10,182 nt of DNA from Mariprofundus sp. (GCA_030951065.1 JAUZQH010000148.1:1-10182); one strand, 5' to 3'. Shown: positions 1-6,103, numbered from the stretch's first letter. Numbers and translations are program-made. Notes: generated by a model from the letters alone, not told the origin.

Positions 1-204
1 GATAAGAAGCTGATGCCTGCTGATCTGGCGCCACCCGGCAGAGGAAAAGAAAGCCCTGACATGAAAACAGATAAAAAAACCGGCAAGACCGAAAAGCAGG
101 GCGATAAAAAATATTTCAATGTTCAGAAGATTCAGCAACAGCCTCTGAGTCCGCCTGCAAAAAAAGCTGCTACCAGCAGCAAAACAGTGTCACCAATCCA
201 ATGA
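1..204 (+). CDS. gspD: C-terminal end of probable GspD secretin (5' partial)
   Basis: Frame 1 is open from the first base and ends at TGA 202-204, giving the last 67 residues of a protein that begins outside the window. The visible part is low-complexity, rich in Lys, Gln, Pro and Ser, with no recognisable fold. The lysine-rich stretch covers about residues 20-37 of the fragment and is followed by YFNVQKIQQQP. The secretin core is not visible. The GspD call rests on position: gspD commonly lies directly upstream of gspE, and secretins often end in a poorly conserved tail (the S-domain) after the beta-barrel. The stop overlaps the gspE start as ATGA, so the two are probably co-translated. It could instead be the end of another T2SS gene such as gspC. 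Confidence 0.6.
   Translation, partial: DKKLMPADLAPPGRGKESPDMKTDKKTGKTEKQGDKKYFNVQKIQQQPLSPPAKKAATSSKTVSPIQ
166..180. other. Perfect 6-bp inverted repeat flanked by A tracts at the end of gspD
   Basis: GCTGCT (166-171) and AGCAGC (175-180) pair perfectly around a 3-nt ACC loop. The stem is preceded by six A residues (160-165) and followed by four (181-184). Read on the minus strand it is a stem followed by a T6 tract, the form of a small intrinsic terminator for antisense transcripts. On the plus strand it is an mRNA hairpin about 20 nt before the gspE start. It lies inside codons for KAATSS, so it may be fortuitous. Confidence 0.3.
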
Positions 205-1742
205 AGCAGTTAGCCAGACTTGGCAGTGATCTCGTGGATTCGGAGCGGGCACTGTATTTTTCTCTGCAGGTATTACGTTCGGGGCCTCTATTGCCACTGA
301 AACCGATGTCTGATGCTGCAAACCCTGTGGCGGTTAGTGATGAAGGGGAATGGCCATGGCAACAACTGGATGATTGCCGGCGCCTGTTTGGTACTGAGGT
401 GCAACCGGTGCTGGCCCCTAGAGAAGCGATCCTAACTGCACTCAATCAGGTCTTTGATATGGCCAGCGCATCTGCTGAACAGATGCTTGAGGATATGGGT
501 GGCGACGACTTGTCGCGTGAACTGGAAGATATCGGCGATCTGCTCGAATCCGAAGACGATGCGCCGGTGATTCGTTTGGTCAACACATTGATATCGCAGG
601 CGCTCAAGGAACGAGCCAGCGATATCCATATTGAACCGTTTGAAACCCGGGTGCTGGTTCGTTTCCGGATAGATGGCGTTTTGCATACGATTGTACACCC
701 GCCCAAGGGAGTCCAGGCAGCGGTAACCAGTCGCGTCAAAGTGATGGCAGGACTCGATATTGCTGAAAAACGGCACCCGCAGGACGGGCGATTCAGAGTC
801 AGGATTGCCGGACGCGAAGTGGATGTTCGTGTATCTCTGTTGCCGACAGCACACGGCGAACGTGTGGTAATGCGGTTACTGGACAGGGGTTCTGCCATGC
901 TGGCCTTGCCTGAACTGGGTATGAGTACGCCGCAGTTGCAGTTGATGAAAGAGGTGATTACAGCGCCGCACGGTATAGTGCTGGTGACCGGCCCGACCGG
1001 CTCCGGTAAAAGTACGACCCTGTATGCCGCCCTGATGGAGGTGGATCGCAAGAATCGCAATGTGATGACCATTGAAGATCCAATTGAATATCAGATCGAG
1101 GGCGTTGGCCAGATGCAGGTGCAACCGAAAATCGGCGTCACCTTCGCGGCCGGTTTGCGTTCCATCCTGCGTCAGGATCCTGATATTGTAATGATCGGCG
1201 AAATTCGTGACCTGGAGACTGCCGAGATTGCGATTCAGGCTTCGCTGACCGGCCATCTTGTGTTTGCGACCCTGCATACCAATGATGCATTATCCGCCAT
1301 TTTACGATTGCAGGACATGGGGCTGGAGCCTTATCTGGTCGCTTCATCATTGAATATGGTGCAGGCGCAGCGCCTGGTACGTCGCCTTTGCAAACATTGT
1401 CGCCAGCAGCGTCCGGTGACACCGGAAGACTGGATCATGCTTGAAACAGGGCCACAGGACTATCCTGGCGTGACACATATTTATGATGCCAAAGGCTGTG
1501 ATCTGTGCATGGGGACCGGATATGCCGGACGGGTGGCAATTTATGAAATGGCCCGTGTCTCCGATAGCATGCGTAATGCCATTCATGAGGGTAAGGGCCT
1601 GCCTACCATGCGGCGAATCGCTAAAGAAGAGCATATGATTACCTTGCGCCAGGATGTGGCGCGCCATGTGGCTGCCGGTGTTACCAGCATCGAGGAAGTA
1701 CTGCGCGTGACCATGGAAGATGTGGTTGCCACTGACCCGTGA
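201..1742 (+). CDS. gspE: GspE, T2SS traffic ATPase
   Basis: This is the cytoplasmic hexameric ATPase that powers pseudopilus assembly; GspL recruits it to the inner membrane. At 513 aa it has the usual family length. An N-terminal GspL-binding region (about 1-115) precedes the N2 domain, which holds the SDIHIEP and RFRIDG motifs. The RecA-like domain has Walker A GPTGSGKST (264-272, Lys270), the Asp box TIEDPIEY (Glu292, Asp293), Walker B ending in IGEIRD (Gly333-Glu334) and the His box FATLHTNDA. The zinc-binding tetracysteine module typical of GspE is intact: Cys397 and Cys400, then Cys433 and Cys436. All catalytic motifs are present, so it should be active. The start overlaps the upstream stop as ATGA, and no clear Shine-Dalgarno sequence precedes it, which suggests translation by coupling. 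The GTGA overlap at the 3' end links it to gspF. Confidence 0.97.
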   Translation: MKQLARLGSDLVDSERALYFSLQVLRSGPLLPLKPMSDAANPVAVSDEGEWPWQQLDDCRRLFGTEVQPVLAPREAILTALNQVFDMASASAEQMLEDMGGDDLSRELEDIGDLLESEDDAPVIRLVNTLISQALKERASDIHIEPFETRVLVRFRIDGVLHTIVHPPKGVQAAVTSRVKVMAGLDIAEKRHPQDGRFRVRIAGREVDVRVSLLPTAHGERVVMRLLDRGSAMLALPELGMSTPQLQLMKEVITAPHGIVLVTGPTGSGKSTTLYAALMEVDRKNRNVMTIEDPIEYQIEGVGQMQVQPKIGVTFAAGLRSILRQDPDIVMIGEIRDLETAEIAIQASLTGHLVFATLHTNDALSAILRLQDMGLEPYLVASSLNMVQAQRLVRRLCKHCRQQRPVTPEDWIMLETGPQDYPGVTHIYDAKGCDLCMGTGYAGRVAIYEMARVSDSMRNAIHEGKGLPTMRRIAKEEHMITLRQDVARHVAAGVTSIEEVLRVTMEDVVATDP

Positions 1743-2941
1743 GTATCTTTTCCTATGAGGCACTGGACGGACGCGGGCGGCGACAGAAAGGCGAAATCGA
1801 AGCTGAATCGGAGCGAGGTGCACGGCAAAAACTAAAATCCCGCCAACTGGTGGTACGCAAACTCGCTGCTATTGAAAAACAGCATCAGGGCAGGGGTAGT
1901 GTGAGCCAGACTCGCCTGAACGCATCCGAGACCGTGCTCTTTCTGCAACAATTATCGACATTGACCGAAGCGGGCATGCCGTTGATTGATGCATTGGGCT
2001 CGATTGCCAATGGCATGAGTAAACAGGCATCACGCCGGGCCGTGTTTACTATTCGCAAAAAGGTGTTGGAAGGCGGTTCGCTGGCCGAAGCATTGCGGAC
2101 TCAGCATTTCGATGAAGTAATCTGCAATATGATTGCAGCTGGCGAGGAAACCGGTCAACTGGAAGCCGTTGCATCACGGTTGGCGCAGCTGCTGGAGCAT
2201 CGTCAGAAACTGAATCAGGATTTGCTGTCGGCTACATTGTATCCGGCTATTATTCTCGCGTTCGGTGTGCTGGTGATGTTATTTCTGATGACCGTTGTGG
2301 TGCCAAAAATGGTGGCGGTATTCGAACGCGCCGGAGGTGATTTACCTGCCCTGACCAAGGTGGTGATTACGTTGTCCGACTTTTTGCGAGAACATGGGGG
2401 CTGGCTGGTGGTTCTGATTGCCGGCTTATTGCTGGCTTATAAACTGCTGATGCGTAATGAGTCGATACACCAGCGCAGGGATCTCTTTCTGTTGCGGCTG
2501 CCCGGTATTTCAACCCTGTTGGTGACAATAGAAACAGCCCGGTTTTCCCGTACACTGGGAATGCTTCTGGCCGGTGGTGTGCCGGCTCTGTCGGCCAAGT
2601 TGATTGCCAATCAGAGTTGGTCGTTGTTGCCGTTGAAGGCTATTGGCGAGCAGGCCAGAGAAAGTCTGCGAGAAGGCGAATCGTTAGCCACGGCTTTGAA
2701 AAGTGGTGGTTATATCCCCTCTATGGCTATCCAGTTACTGGCTGTCGGCGAGCAGAGTGGACAATTGGACGCCATGCTGTTGCGCATCGCCGATCACTAT
2801 GAAAAAGAGGTGTCGCGCAATCTGGGTCGGATGTTGACCATTGCCGAACCGTTGCTGGTGATGTTTATGGCGGTGGGTGTGGGCGCGCTGGCCATGGCAA
2901 TACTGCTTCCCATTGCCGAGATGAACCAGCTGGTGAAATGA
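1739..2941 (+). CDS. gspF: GspF, T2SS inner-membrane platform protein
   Basis: This polytopic protein is the core of the assembly platform; it contacts GspE and GspL and is thought to lift pseudopilins out of the membrane. At 400 aa it is of normal length. It begins with the typical FSYEALDGRG segment and a linker, then has two tandem T2SSF helical domains, about 66-188 and 268-390. Each repeat carries a GG-SLAEAL or GESLATAL-type motif and the signature AAGEETGQLE or AVGEQSGQLD. Predicted membrane segments lie near 165-188, 221-239 and 370-391. The start is GTG at 1739, overlapping the gspE stop as GTGA; this fits the MSIFSYEALDG N-terminus shared by the family. The stop overlaps the next gene as ATGA. 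Confidence 0.96.
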   Translation: MSIFSYEALDGRGRRQKGEIEAESERGARQKLKSRQLVVRKLAAIEKQHQGRGSVSQTRLNASETVLFLQQLSTLTEAGMPLIDALGSIANGMSKQASRRAVFTIRKKVLEGGSLAEALRTQHFDEVICNMIAAGEETGQLEAVASRLAQLLEHRQKLNQDLLSATLYPAIILAFGVLVMLFLMTVVVPKMVAVFERAGGDLPALTKVVITLSDFLREHGGWLVVLIAGLLLAYKLLMRNESIHQRRDLFLLRLPGISTLLVTIETARFSRTLGMLLAGGVPALSAKLIANQSWSLLPLKAIGEQARESLREGESLATALKSGGYIPSMAIQLLAVGEQSGQLDAMLLRIADHYEKEVSRNLGRMLTIAEPLLVMFMAVGVGALAMAILLPIAEMNQLVK

Positions 2942-3558
2942 AGTATATCGGCTATATCCTGCTGGTATTACTGGTGTACCTGCCTGTCTGTCACGCAGAC
3001 CCGGCAACGGCTTATCGCTATGCCGTGAATATGGCGGCCCAAGGCGATGATCAGGCTGCCGTAGCATCACTGGGAGCGCTGGTTGAAACAATGCCGATGC
3101 AAACCGTTTGGCGACAGCGATTATTGGCTGCACAGCAATTGATCCGCATGCGTATGTCGCATCAAATATTATTCCCCGCTCAGTCCGGACCTAATCAACA
3201 CATGGCGCTGGCTGCTGCCTATGCGGCGATGCACCCGTTATTACAGGATACAAAACGATGGCCTGCAACGATGCTTGCCGTGATTGTGCCGGGGGCCGGG
3301 CATGCATGGCAGGGGCGCTGGCATGATGCGGGCATAGCGGCACTGATGGTTTGGCCGATGCTGATTTTAACGGTATGGGCTGCAAAAAGACGCATGGGGC
3401 CGGTCACGGTGTTTTTTGCACTGATCACTGTCTGGTTGTGGTCGGGTACGGTGTTCTCATCCATGTCACTGGCGGAACGGGCCAGTGCGGAAGCCTATAT
3501 GGCCTGGTGGCAGGGTGTCTGGCAGGCCTCGGGTTTACCAGGCAGACCATGGTCATGA
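2938..3558 (+). CDS. Membrane protein of unknown function, TPR-like segment plus PGAGH motif, in the T2SS operon
   Basis: This 206-aa protein is not a standard T2SS component. Residues 1-20 look like a Sec signal peptide with a hydrophobic core and a likely cleavage after CHA. Residues about 21-70 form helices resembling one TPR repeat (AYRYAVNMAAQGDDQAAVAS, then a turn at MP). A PGAGHAWQGRWHDAG motif at 118-132 resembles the PGxGQxYxGxxxxG segment of several small membrane-protein families. Two strong membrane helices follow (about 132-150 and 154-176), separated by the basic loop KRR at 150-152. The positive-inside rule then puts the TPR-like part in the periplasm. It overlaps gspF and the downstream yidD-like gene by 4 nt each (ATGA), so it is a fixed part of the operon. 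Function is unknown. A role in envelope assembly with its YidD-like partner is inference. Confidence 0.85.
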   Translation: MKYIGYILLVLLVYLPVCHADPATAYRYAVNMAAQGDDQAAVASLGALVETMPMQTVWRQRLLAAQQLIRMRMSHQILFPAQSGPNQHMALAAAYAAMHPLLQDTKRWPATMLAVIVPGAGHAWQGRWHDAGIAALMVWPMLILTVWAAKRRMGPVTVFFALITVWLWSGTVFSSMSLAERASAEAYMAWWQGVWQASGLPGRPWS

Positions 3559-3920
3559 TGGTAATGCTGCGTACCTTTCCCAAGCTCTATGGATTGTTGG
3601 CAACAGCCAGTTTCGGTTTTGCCATGCTGTGGCAGGCAATATTGCCGCCATTGTCCGGGCCGGAGGCTATGTTTATGCAATTTTACCGCCATGTGATCGG
3701 GCAGATGGATGGACGATCGTGTCCTTCCTATCCGGTCTGTTCGCTATATGCTACGCAGGCGGTGAATCGGCATGGCCTGCTGTTTGGTTCGTGGCTGGCT
3801 ATGGATCGTATCATTCATGAGCATGATGATTTGCAAAACGGCTTATGGTTGGTAATAGACGGTGAAAAACGCTTATATGACCCACTGGTGCGCAATGATT
3901 TCTGGATGAGAGAGAAGTAA
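3555..3920 (+). CDS. YidD-like membrane protein insertion factor within the T2SS operon
   Basis: A 121-aa protein with the YidD signature: FYRHVIG, then CPSYPVCSLYA (Cys56, Cys62), then NRHGLLFGSWLAMDRII. This matches the CxxxPxCSxYxxxAxxxxGxxxGxWLxxxR pattern of the family, which in E. coli is encoded beside yidC and aids insertion of membrane proteins. Differences from classic YidD (about 85 aa) are a hydrophobic N-terminal segment (about 11-31), loss of the Cys in the RCHP motif (here HEHD), and an added C-terminal segment ending in EKRLYDPLVRNDFW. ATG 3555 is chosen because it overlaps the upstream stop as ATGA; in-frame ATGs at 3549, 3558 and 3564 are alternatives. The same frame is open back to ATG 3351, but that would overlap the upstream gene by 208 nt. 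Its place before the pseudopilin genes suggests a role in their membrane handling, which is inference. Confidence 0.82.
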   Translation: MMVMLRTFPKLYGLLATASFGFAMLWQAILPPLSGPEAMFMQFYRHVIGQMDGRSCPSYPVCSLYATQAVNRHGLLFGSWLAMDRIIHEHDDLQNGLWLVIDGEKRLYDPLVRNDFWMREK

Positions 3921-3960
3921 AACGGTCCAGTCAGTGCGTTATCCGGTATACTTACAAGAC

Positions 3961-3980
3961 ATTCCTGCATAGGCGGGTAT
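3961..3980. repeat. Imperfect palindrome resembling small dispersed ATTCC/GGGAAT-type repeats
   Basis: ATTCCTGC (3961-3968) pairs with GCGGGTAT (3973-3980) around an ATAG loop: six Watson-Crick pairs, one G-U pair and one T-T mismatch. The layout resembles the short ATTCCC-N-GGGAAT palindromes (dRS3-like or REP-like) scattered between genes in many proteobacteria, as does the following ATCAAAAACCTGAAG. Only one copy is in the window, so its repeat status is inferred from resemblance. It could also act as a weak attenuator or mRNA stabiliser between the yidD-like gene and gspG. Confidence 0.4.
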
Positions 3981-4020
3981 CAAAAACCTGAAGCGGACAG
4001 TAGTGAGGTAGAGTAATATC

Positions 4021-4080
4021 ATGGGCCAGTCATCTGCTGTTCATTTTTTACTTTGCGAAGCTTTGTGGTTCAGGGGTTAA
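4021..4080 (+). CDS. Possible 19-residue leader ORF upstream of gspG
   Basis: ATG 4021 opens a 19-codon frame (MGQSSAVHFLLCEALWFRG) that ends at TAA 4078-4080, 29 nt before the gspG start. A purine-rich GAGGTAGAG at 4005-4013 lies at a possible ribosome-binding distance. The peptide resembles nothing I recognise. Short ORFs of this size arise by chance, so this is only a candidate. Confidence 0.15.
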   Translation: MGQSSAVHFLLCEALWFRG

Positions 4081-4082
4081 AT
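4053..4082 (+). promoter_or_regulatory. Weak candidate sigma-70 promoter for gspG
   Basis: TTGCGA (4053-4058) and TTAAAT (4077-4082) are separated by 18 nt, each matching four of six consensus positions. A start near 4089 would leave a leader of about 20 nt containing the gspG ribosome-binding site. A second weak -10 candidate, TATACT (3947-3952), has no convincing -35. The 189-nt gap is the only place between gspD and gspM with room for a separate promoter, and the major pseudopilin is needed in excess, but the motif match is poor. Confidence 0.2.
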
Positions 4083-4109
4083 GATTTGATGAAAATGAGA
4101 GGAAGCATC

Positions 4110-4532
4110 ATGCAAAAGAACGGAACAACATTAAGCCGCGGCCAAGACGAAAAAGGATTTACTTTGCTGGAGATTATGGTGGTACTGGTCATTATCGGCG
4201 TACTGGCGGCACTGGTGGCACCACGTTTTCTTGAACGTGCCGACGAAGCCAAAGTGGATGCCTGCAAGGTACAGATGAAAAATATTGCTCAGGCATTAAA
4301 ACTGTATCGTCTGCAGCATGGGAAATATCCTGCTTCCGGCAATTTGCAGGTGCTGGCAACGGCAGGCAAGGATGGTAAACGTTATATGGACTCGCTGCCA
4401 AAAGACCCGTGGGGCAACGATTTCGTATATCTGTCGCCGGGCGTGCATGGCGATTTCGATATTCTTTCCTATGGTGCGGACGGCCAGGCCGGAGGCAGCG
4501 GCTTCGATGCTGATATTGGCAATTGGCAGTAA
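4110..4532 (+). CDS. gspG: GspG, major pseudopilin
   Basis: GspG is the main subunit of the periplasmic pseudopilus. The 140-aa precursor has a 16-residue leader ending in KG, followed by the class III prepilin sequence FTLLEIMVVLVIIGVLAALV; GspO would cleave between Gly16 and Phe17 and N-methylate Phe. Glu+5 (Glu21) is present. The C-terminal domain keeps the GspG hallmarks LPKDPWGNDF, YLSPGVHGDFDILSYG and DGQ-GGSG-DADIGNW, which hold the calcium site that stabilises the subunit. ATG 4110 is preferred because AGAGGA (4098-4103) lies at good Shine-Dalgarno spacing. In-frame ATG 4095 and 4089 and TTG 4053 are possible but would lengthen an already long leader. Unlike most other genes here, it is not overlapped by its upstream neighbour. 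Confidence 0.96.
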   Translation: MQKNGTTLSRGQDEKGFTLLEIMVVLVIIGVLAALVAPRFLERADEAKVDACKVQMKNIAQALKLYRLQHGKYPASGNLQVLATAGKDGKRYMDSLPKDPWGNDFVYLSPGVHGDFDILSYGADGQAGGSGFDADIGNWQ

Positions 4533-4543
4533 GAAATTGCTGA
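4516..4543 (+). promoter_or_regulatory. Hairpin across the gspG stop codon
   Basis: TTGGCAATT (4516-4524) can pair with AATTGCTGA (4535-4543): seven Watson-Crick pairs and two G-U pairs around a 10-nt loop that holds the gspG TAA stop. No T tract follows, so it is not a standard terminator. A stem just after the major pseudopilin gene could protect upstream mRNA or limit expression of gspH and later genes, which would suit the high GspG demand. Its AT-rich inner end makes it weak. Confidence 0.25.
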
Positions 4544-4582
4544 CACGGGCCTGATCATACTTGCTGATATGAGTTTGGTGGT

Positions 4583-5122
4583 ATGAAGAGGGTATCCGGG
4601 AAAGCTGATGCCGGCTTTACATTACTGGAGCTTTTGCTGGTCATTGTGATTATGGCAGTGACTTCGATGATGGTTGCACCTTCGTATTTTTCTGCCGTAT
4701 CTGTATCGATTGATGATGAGGGGAAAAGACTGGCGCAGGTACTGAGGCTGGCCAGTGAAGAAGCGACGCTGTCAGGTAACACTTTCAGGGTCAGATTTCG
4801 TCAGCACAGTTATCAGTTTCAGTCTGCTGACCGGGAAGGCGCATGGCAGACGTTACAGGCTCGACTTTATCAGCCGTATCAGTTGCCGGAAGGGGTTCAG
4901 GTTGTTGAGATCAAGCCGGCTGTTCCATTGACAGAAGATATTGGTGGAGAAACAAAGGATGCAGAACCGGTGCTGGCCGATGTATTGTTGCTACCTGAGG
5001 GCGTTAGCCAGATTGCCGATATTGTGCTGGCCACCGAGCCGGCTAACGGCCGGCAATTGATTATCCGCTTACGCCCCGGCCCGGGCGGCATCCATGTTGA
5101 GAAAGCATCAGATGGTCAGTAA
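4583..5122 (+). CDS. gspH: GspH, minor pseudopilin
   Basis: The 179-aa precursor is a minor pseudopilin, thought to link the pseudopilus tip complex (I, J, K) to the GspG shaft. The leader (1-11, with Lys2, Arg3 and Lys7) ends at Gly11, and the mature N-terminus FTLLELLLVIVIMAVTSMMV has Glu+5 at Glu16. A GspH-type beta-rich domain follows, with the family's LRLASEEATLSGNTFRVRF region near residues 52-73. Length is within the family range. It starts 50 nt after gspG behind a GGTGG sequence and overlaps the start of gspI. Assignment as H rather than another minor pseudopilin rests on gene order and the AS-EEA-LSG motif. Confidence 0.92.
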   Translation: MKRVSGKADAGFTLLELLLVIVIMAVTSMMVAPSYFSAVSVSIDDEGKRLAQVLRLASEEATLSGNTFRVRFRQHSYQFQSADREGAWQTLQARLYQPYQLPEGVQVVEIKPAVPLTEDIGGETKDAEPVLADVLLLPEGVSQIADIVLATEPANGRQLIIRLRPGPGGIHVEKASDGQ

Positions 5123-5465
5123 CGAATCAGGGTTTACCCTGATCGAGGCGCTGGTGGCGTTGATGATTGCTTCTACTGCACTGGTCGTGTTGATGGGGCG
5201 TCTCGGCTCTTCGGCCAATATTCAGCATAGTCTGATGATGCATGAACTGGCGATGGATAGTGCACGCAACAAGCTGGTCGAATTGACTATTGCCTCTGCC
5301 AGTCTCGATGAACAGCAAGGTGTGATTGAAGCAGGTGATATCCAGCTTGACTGGCGCAGCTGGAGTGAAAAAACGATGCTGGATGGTTTTATGCGTCAGA
5401 ATGTCAGCGTCAAAGCGCCGAATGAGCCGAAAGTGACCGTGTTTCTGTACAGGAAGGTTCAATGA
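5094..5465 (+). CDS. gspI: GspI, minor pseudopilin
   Basis: The 123-aa precursor is a minor pseudopilin that, with GspJ and GspK, forms the tip complex that starts pseudopilus assembly. The prepilin motif is SG/FTLIEALVALMIAS, with cleavage after Gly13 and Glu+5 at Glu18. The family's central segment ELAMDSARNKLVEL, close to the A-x-x-A-x-N-x-L pattern of GspI, is clear. ATG 5094 gives a basic leader (Arg3, Lys4) and overlaps gspH by 29 nt. ATG 5112, with GAGAAAG about 6 nt upstream, gives a 7-residue leader without basic residues and an 11-nt overlap; it is a realistic alternative. The stop overlaps gspJ as ATGA. Confidence 0.92.
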   Translation: MLRKHQMVSNESGFTLIEALVALMIASTALVVLMGRLGSSANIQHSLMMHELAMDSARNKLVELTIASASLDEQQGVIEAGDIQLDWRSWSEKTMLDGFMRQNVSVKAPNEPKVTVFLYRKVQ

Positions 5466-6103
5466 AAGGCTATACAGGGGAGCGTGGATTTACGCTGATT
5501 GAAGTGTTGATGGCGTTGACCGTGTTCGGCCTGATTGCAGCTCTGTCTTATGCAGCACTTGGAACAGCGGGTAATGGCTTCGAAATCCTCAGTGAAGTGC
5601 GGCTGGCTCAGGAAAAATCCGGTTGGGTAGCTAAACAGTTGCGTTCAGATATCCGGTATTTAACGGCTGCACCCCGTAAAAACGGCGTAAAAGCAGCCCG
5701 GCAACCGGGTGCCAACCAGCTTGTACCGCTACGAATCCGCAATGATAACCGGGGTGATATCGAGTTTGATCAGCTCTGGCTACTGGTACGGGAGCCCGGA
5801 CGTCAGTCAATCAGTCAGGTGCATTATTATATCGATGAAGACAACGGTCATTTGATGCGCGAATCGCGTTCGCTGCTTGCGCGTAATCAGGTGGAACCGA
5901 TGCGCTGGGATTTTGGTAAGGTTGATTCATGGTCTGTGGAAATATGGGATCGTCAGGGCAACTGGCGGCAGGACTGGAACTTCAGTGCTCAGGCATTTAT
6001 CTGGCCCAAAGCCGTGCGTGTCACCATGAAAGCAAACGGTGGCAATGAAATAACAAAACAGCGACAATGGTGGATGCCGGTGCTGGTTGGCAACGAACTG
6101 TGA
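5462..6103 (+). CDS. gspJ: GspJ, minor pseudopilin
   Basis: The 213-aa precursor is the GspJ component of the pseudopilus tip. Its short leader (1-9) ends in ERG, followed by FTLIEVLMALTVFGLIAALS with Glu+5 at Glu14. The body has the typical GspJ regions: a helix with VAKQLRSDIRYL near 57-68, and a beta domain with the WLLVREPG, QVHYYID and WDRQGNW segments and a C-terminal WPKAVRVTM strand. Length is close to that of other GspJ proteins. Both ends overlap neighbours by 4 nt: ATGA with gspI and GTGA with gspK. Confidence 0.94.
   Translation: MKGYTGERGFTLIEVLMALTVFGLIAALSYAALGTAGNGFEILSEVRLAQEKSGWVAKQLRSDIRYLTAAPRKNGVKAARQPGANQLVPLRIRNDNRGDIEFDQLWLLVREPGRQSISQVHYYIDEDNGHLMRESRSLLARNQVEPMRWDFGKVDSWSVEIWDRQGNWRQDWNFSAQAFIWPKAVRVTMKANGGNEITKQRQWWMPVLVGNEL

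Noticed and set aside
446..1072. 208-codon open frame on the minus strand opposite gspE
   Set aside because: It lies wholly inside gspE, whose motifs are intact, and its Ser/Thr/Arg/Ile-rich translation shows no recognisable domain. It is a shadow of the coding frame.
1347..1823. 158-codon minus-strand open frame across the gspE/gspF junction
   Set aside because: It is His-rich with no family resemblance, and it is opposite two well-supported genes with matching overlap signals.
3351..3554. Upstream extension of the yidD-like gene to ATG 3351
   Set aside because: The extension would overlap the preceding gene by 208 nt, its residues are a frame-shifted reading of that gene's membrane helices, and ATG 3555 gives the operon's usual ATGA overlap.
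3558..3920. Frameshift splitting one larger protein into the PGAGH protein and the YidD-like protein
   Set aside because: The first has a complete signal peptide and a stop after its last membrane helix, the second has its own N-terminal hydrophobic segment, and the ATGA junction is the same as at true gene boundaries here. A natural fusion in relatives remains possible but is not shown.
6067..6099. ATG 6067 as the gspK start
   Set aside because: It would add 11 residues (including three Trp-rich codon readings of gspJ) and a 37-nt overlap; GTG 6100 fits the 4-nt overlap pattern and gives a basic leader.
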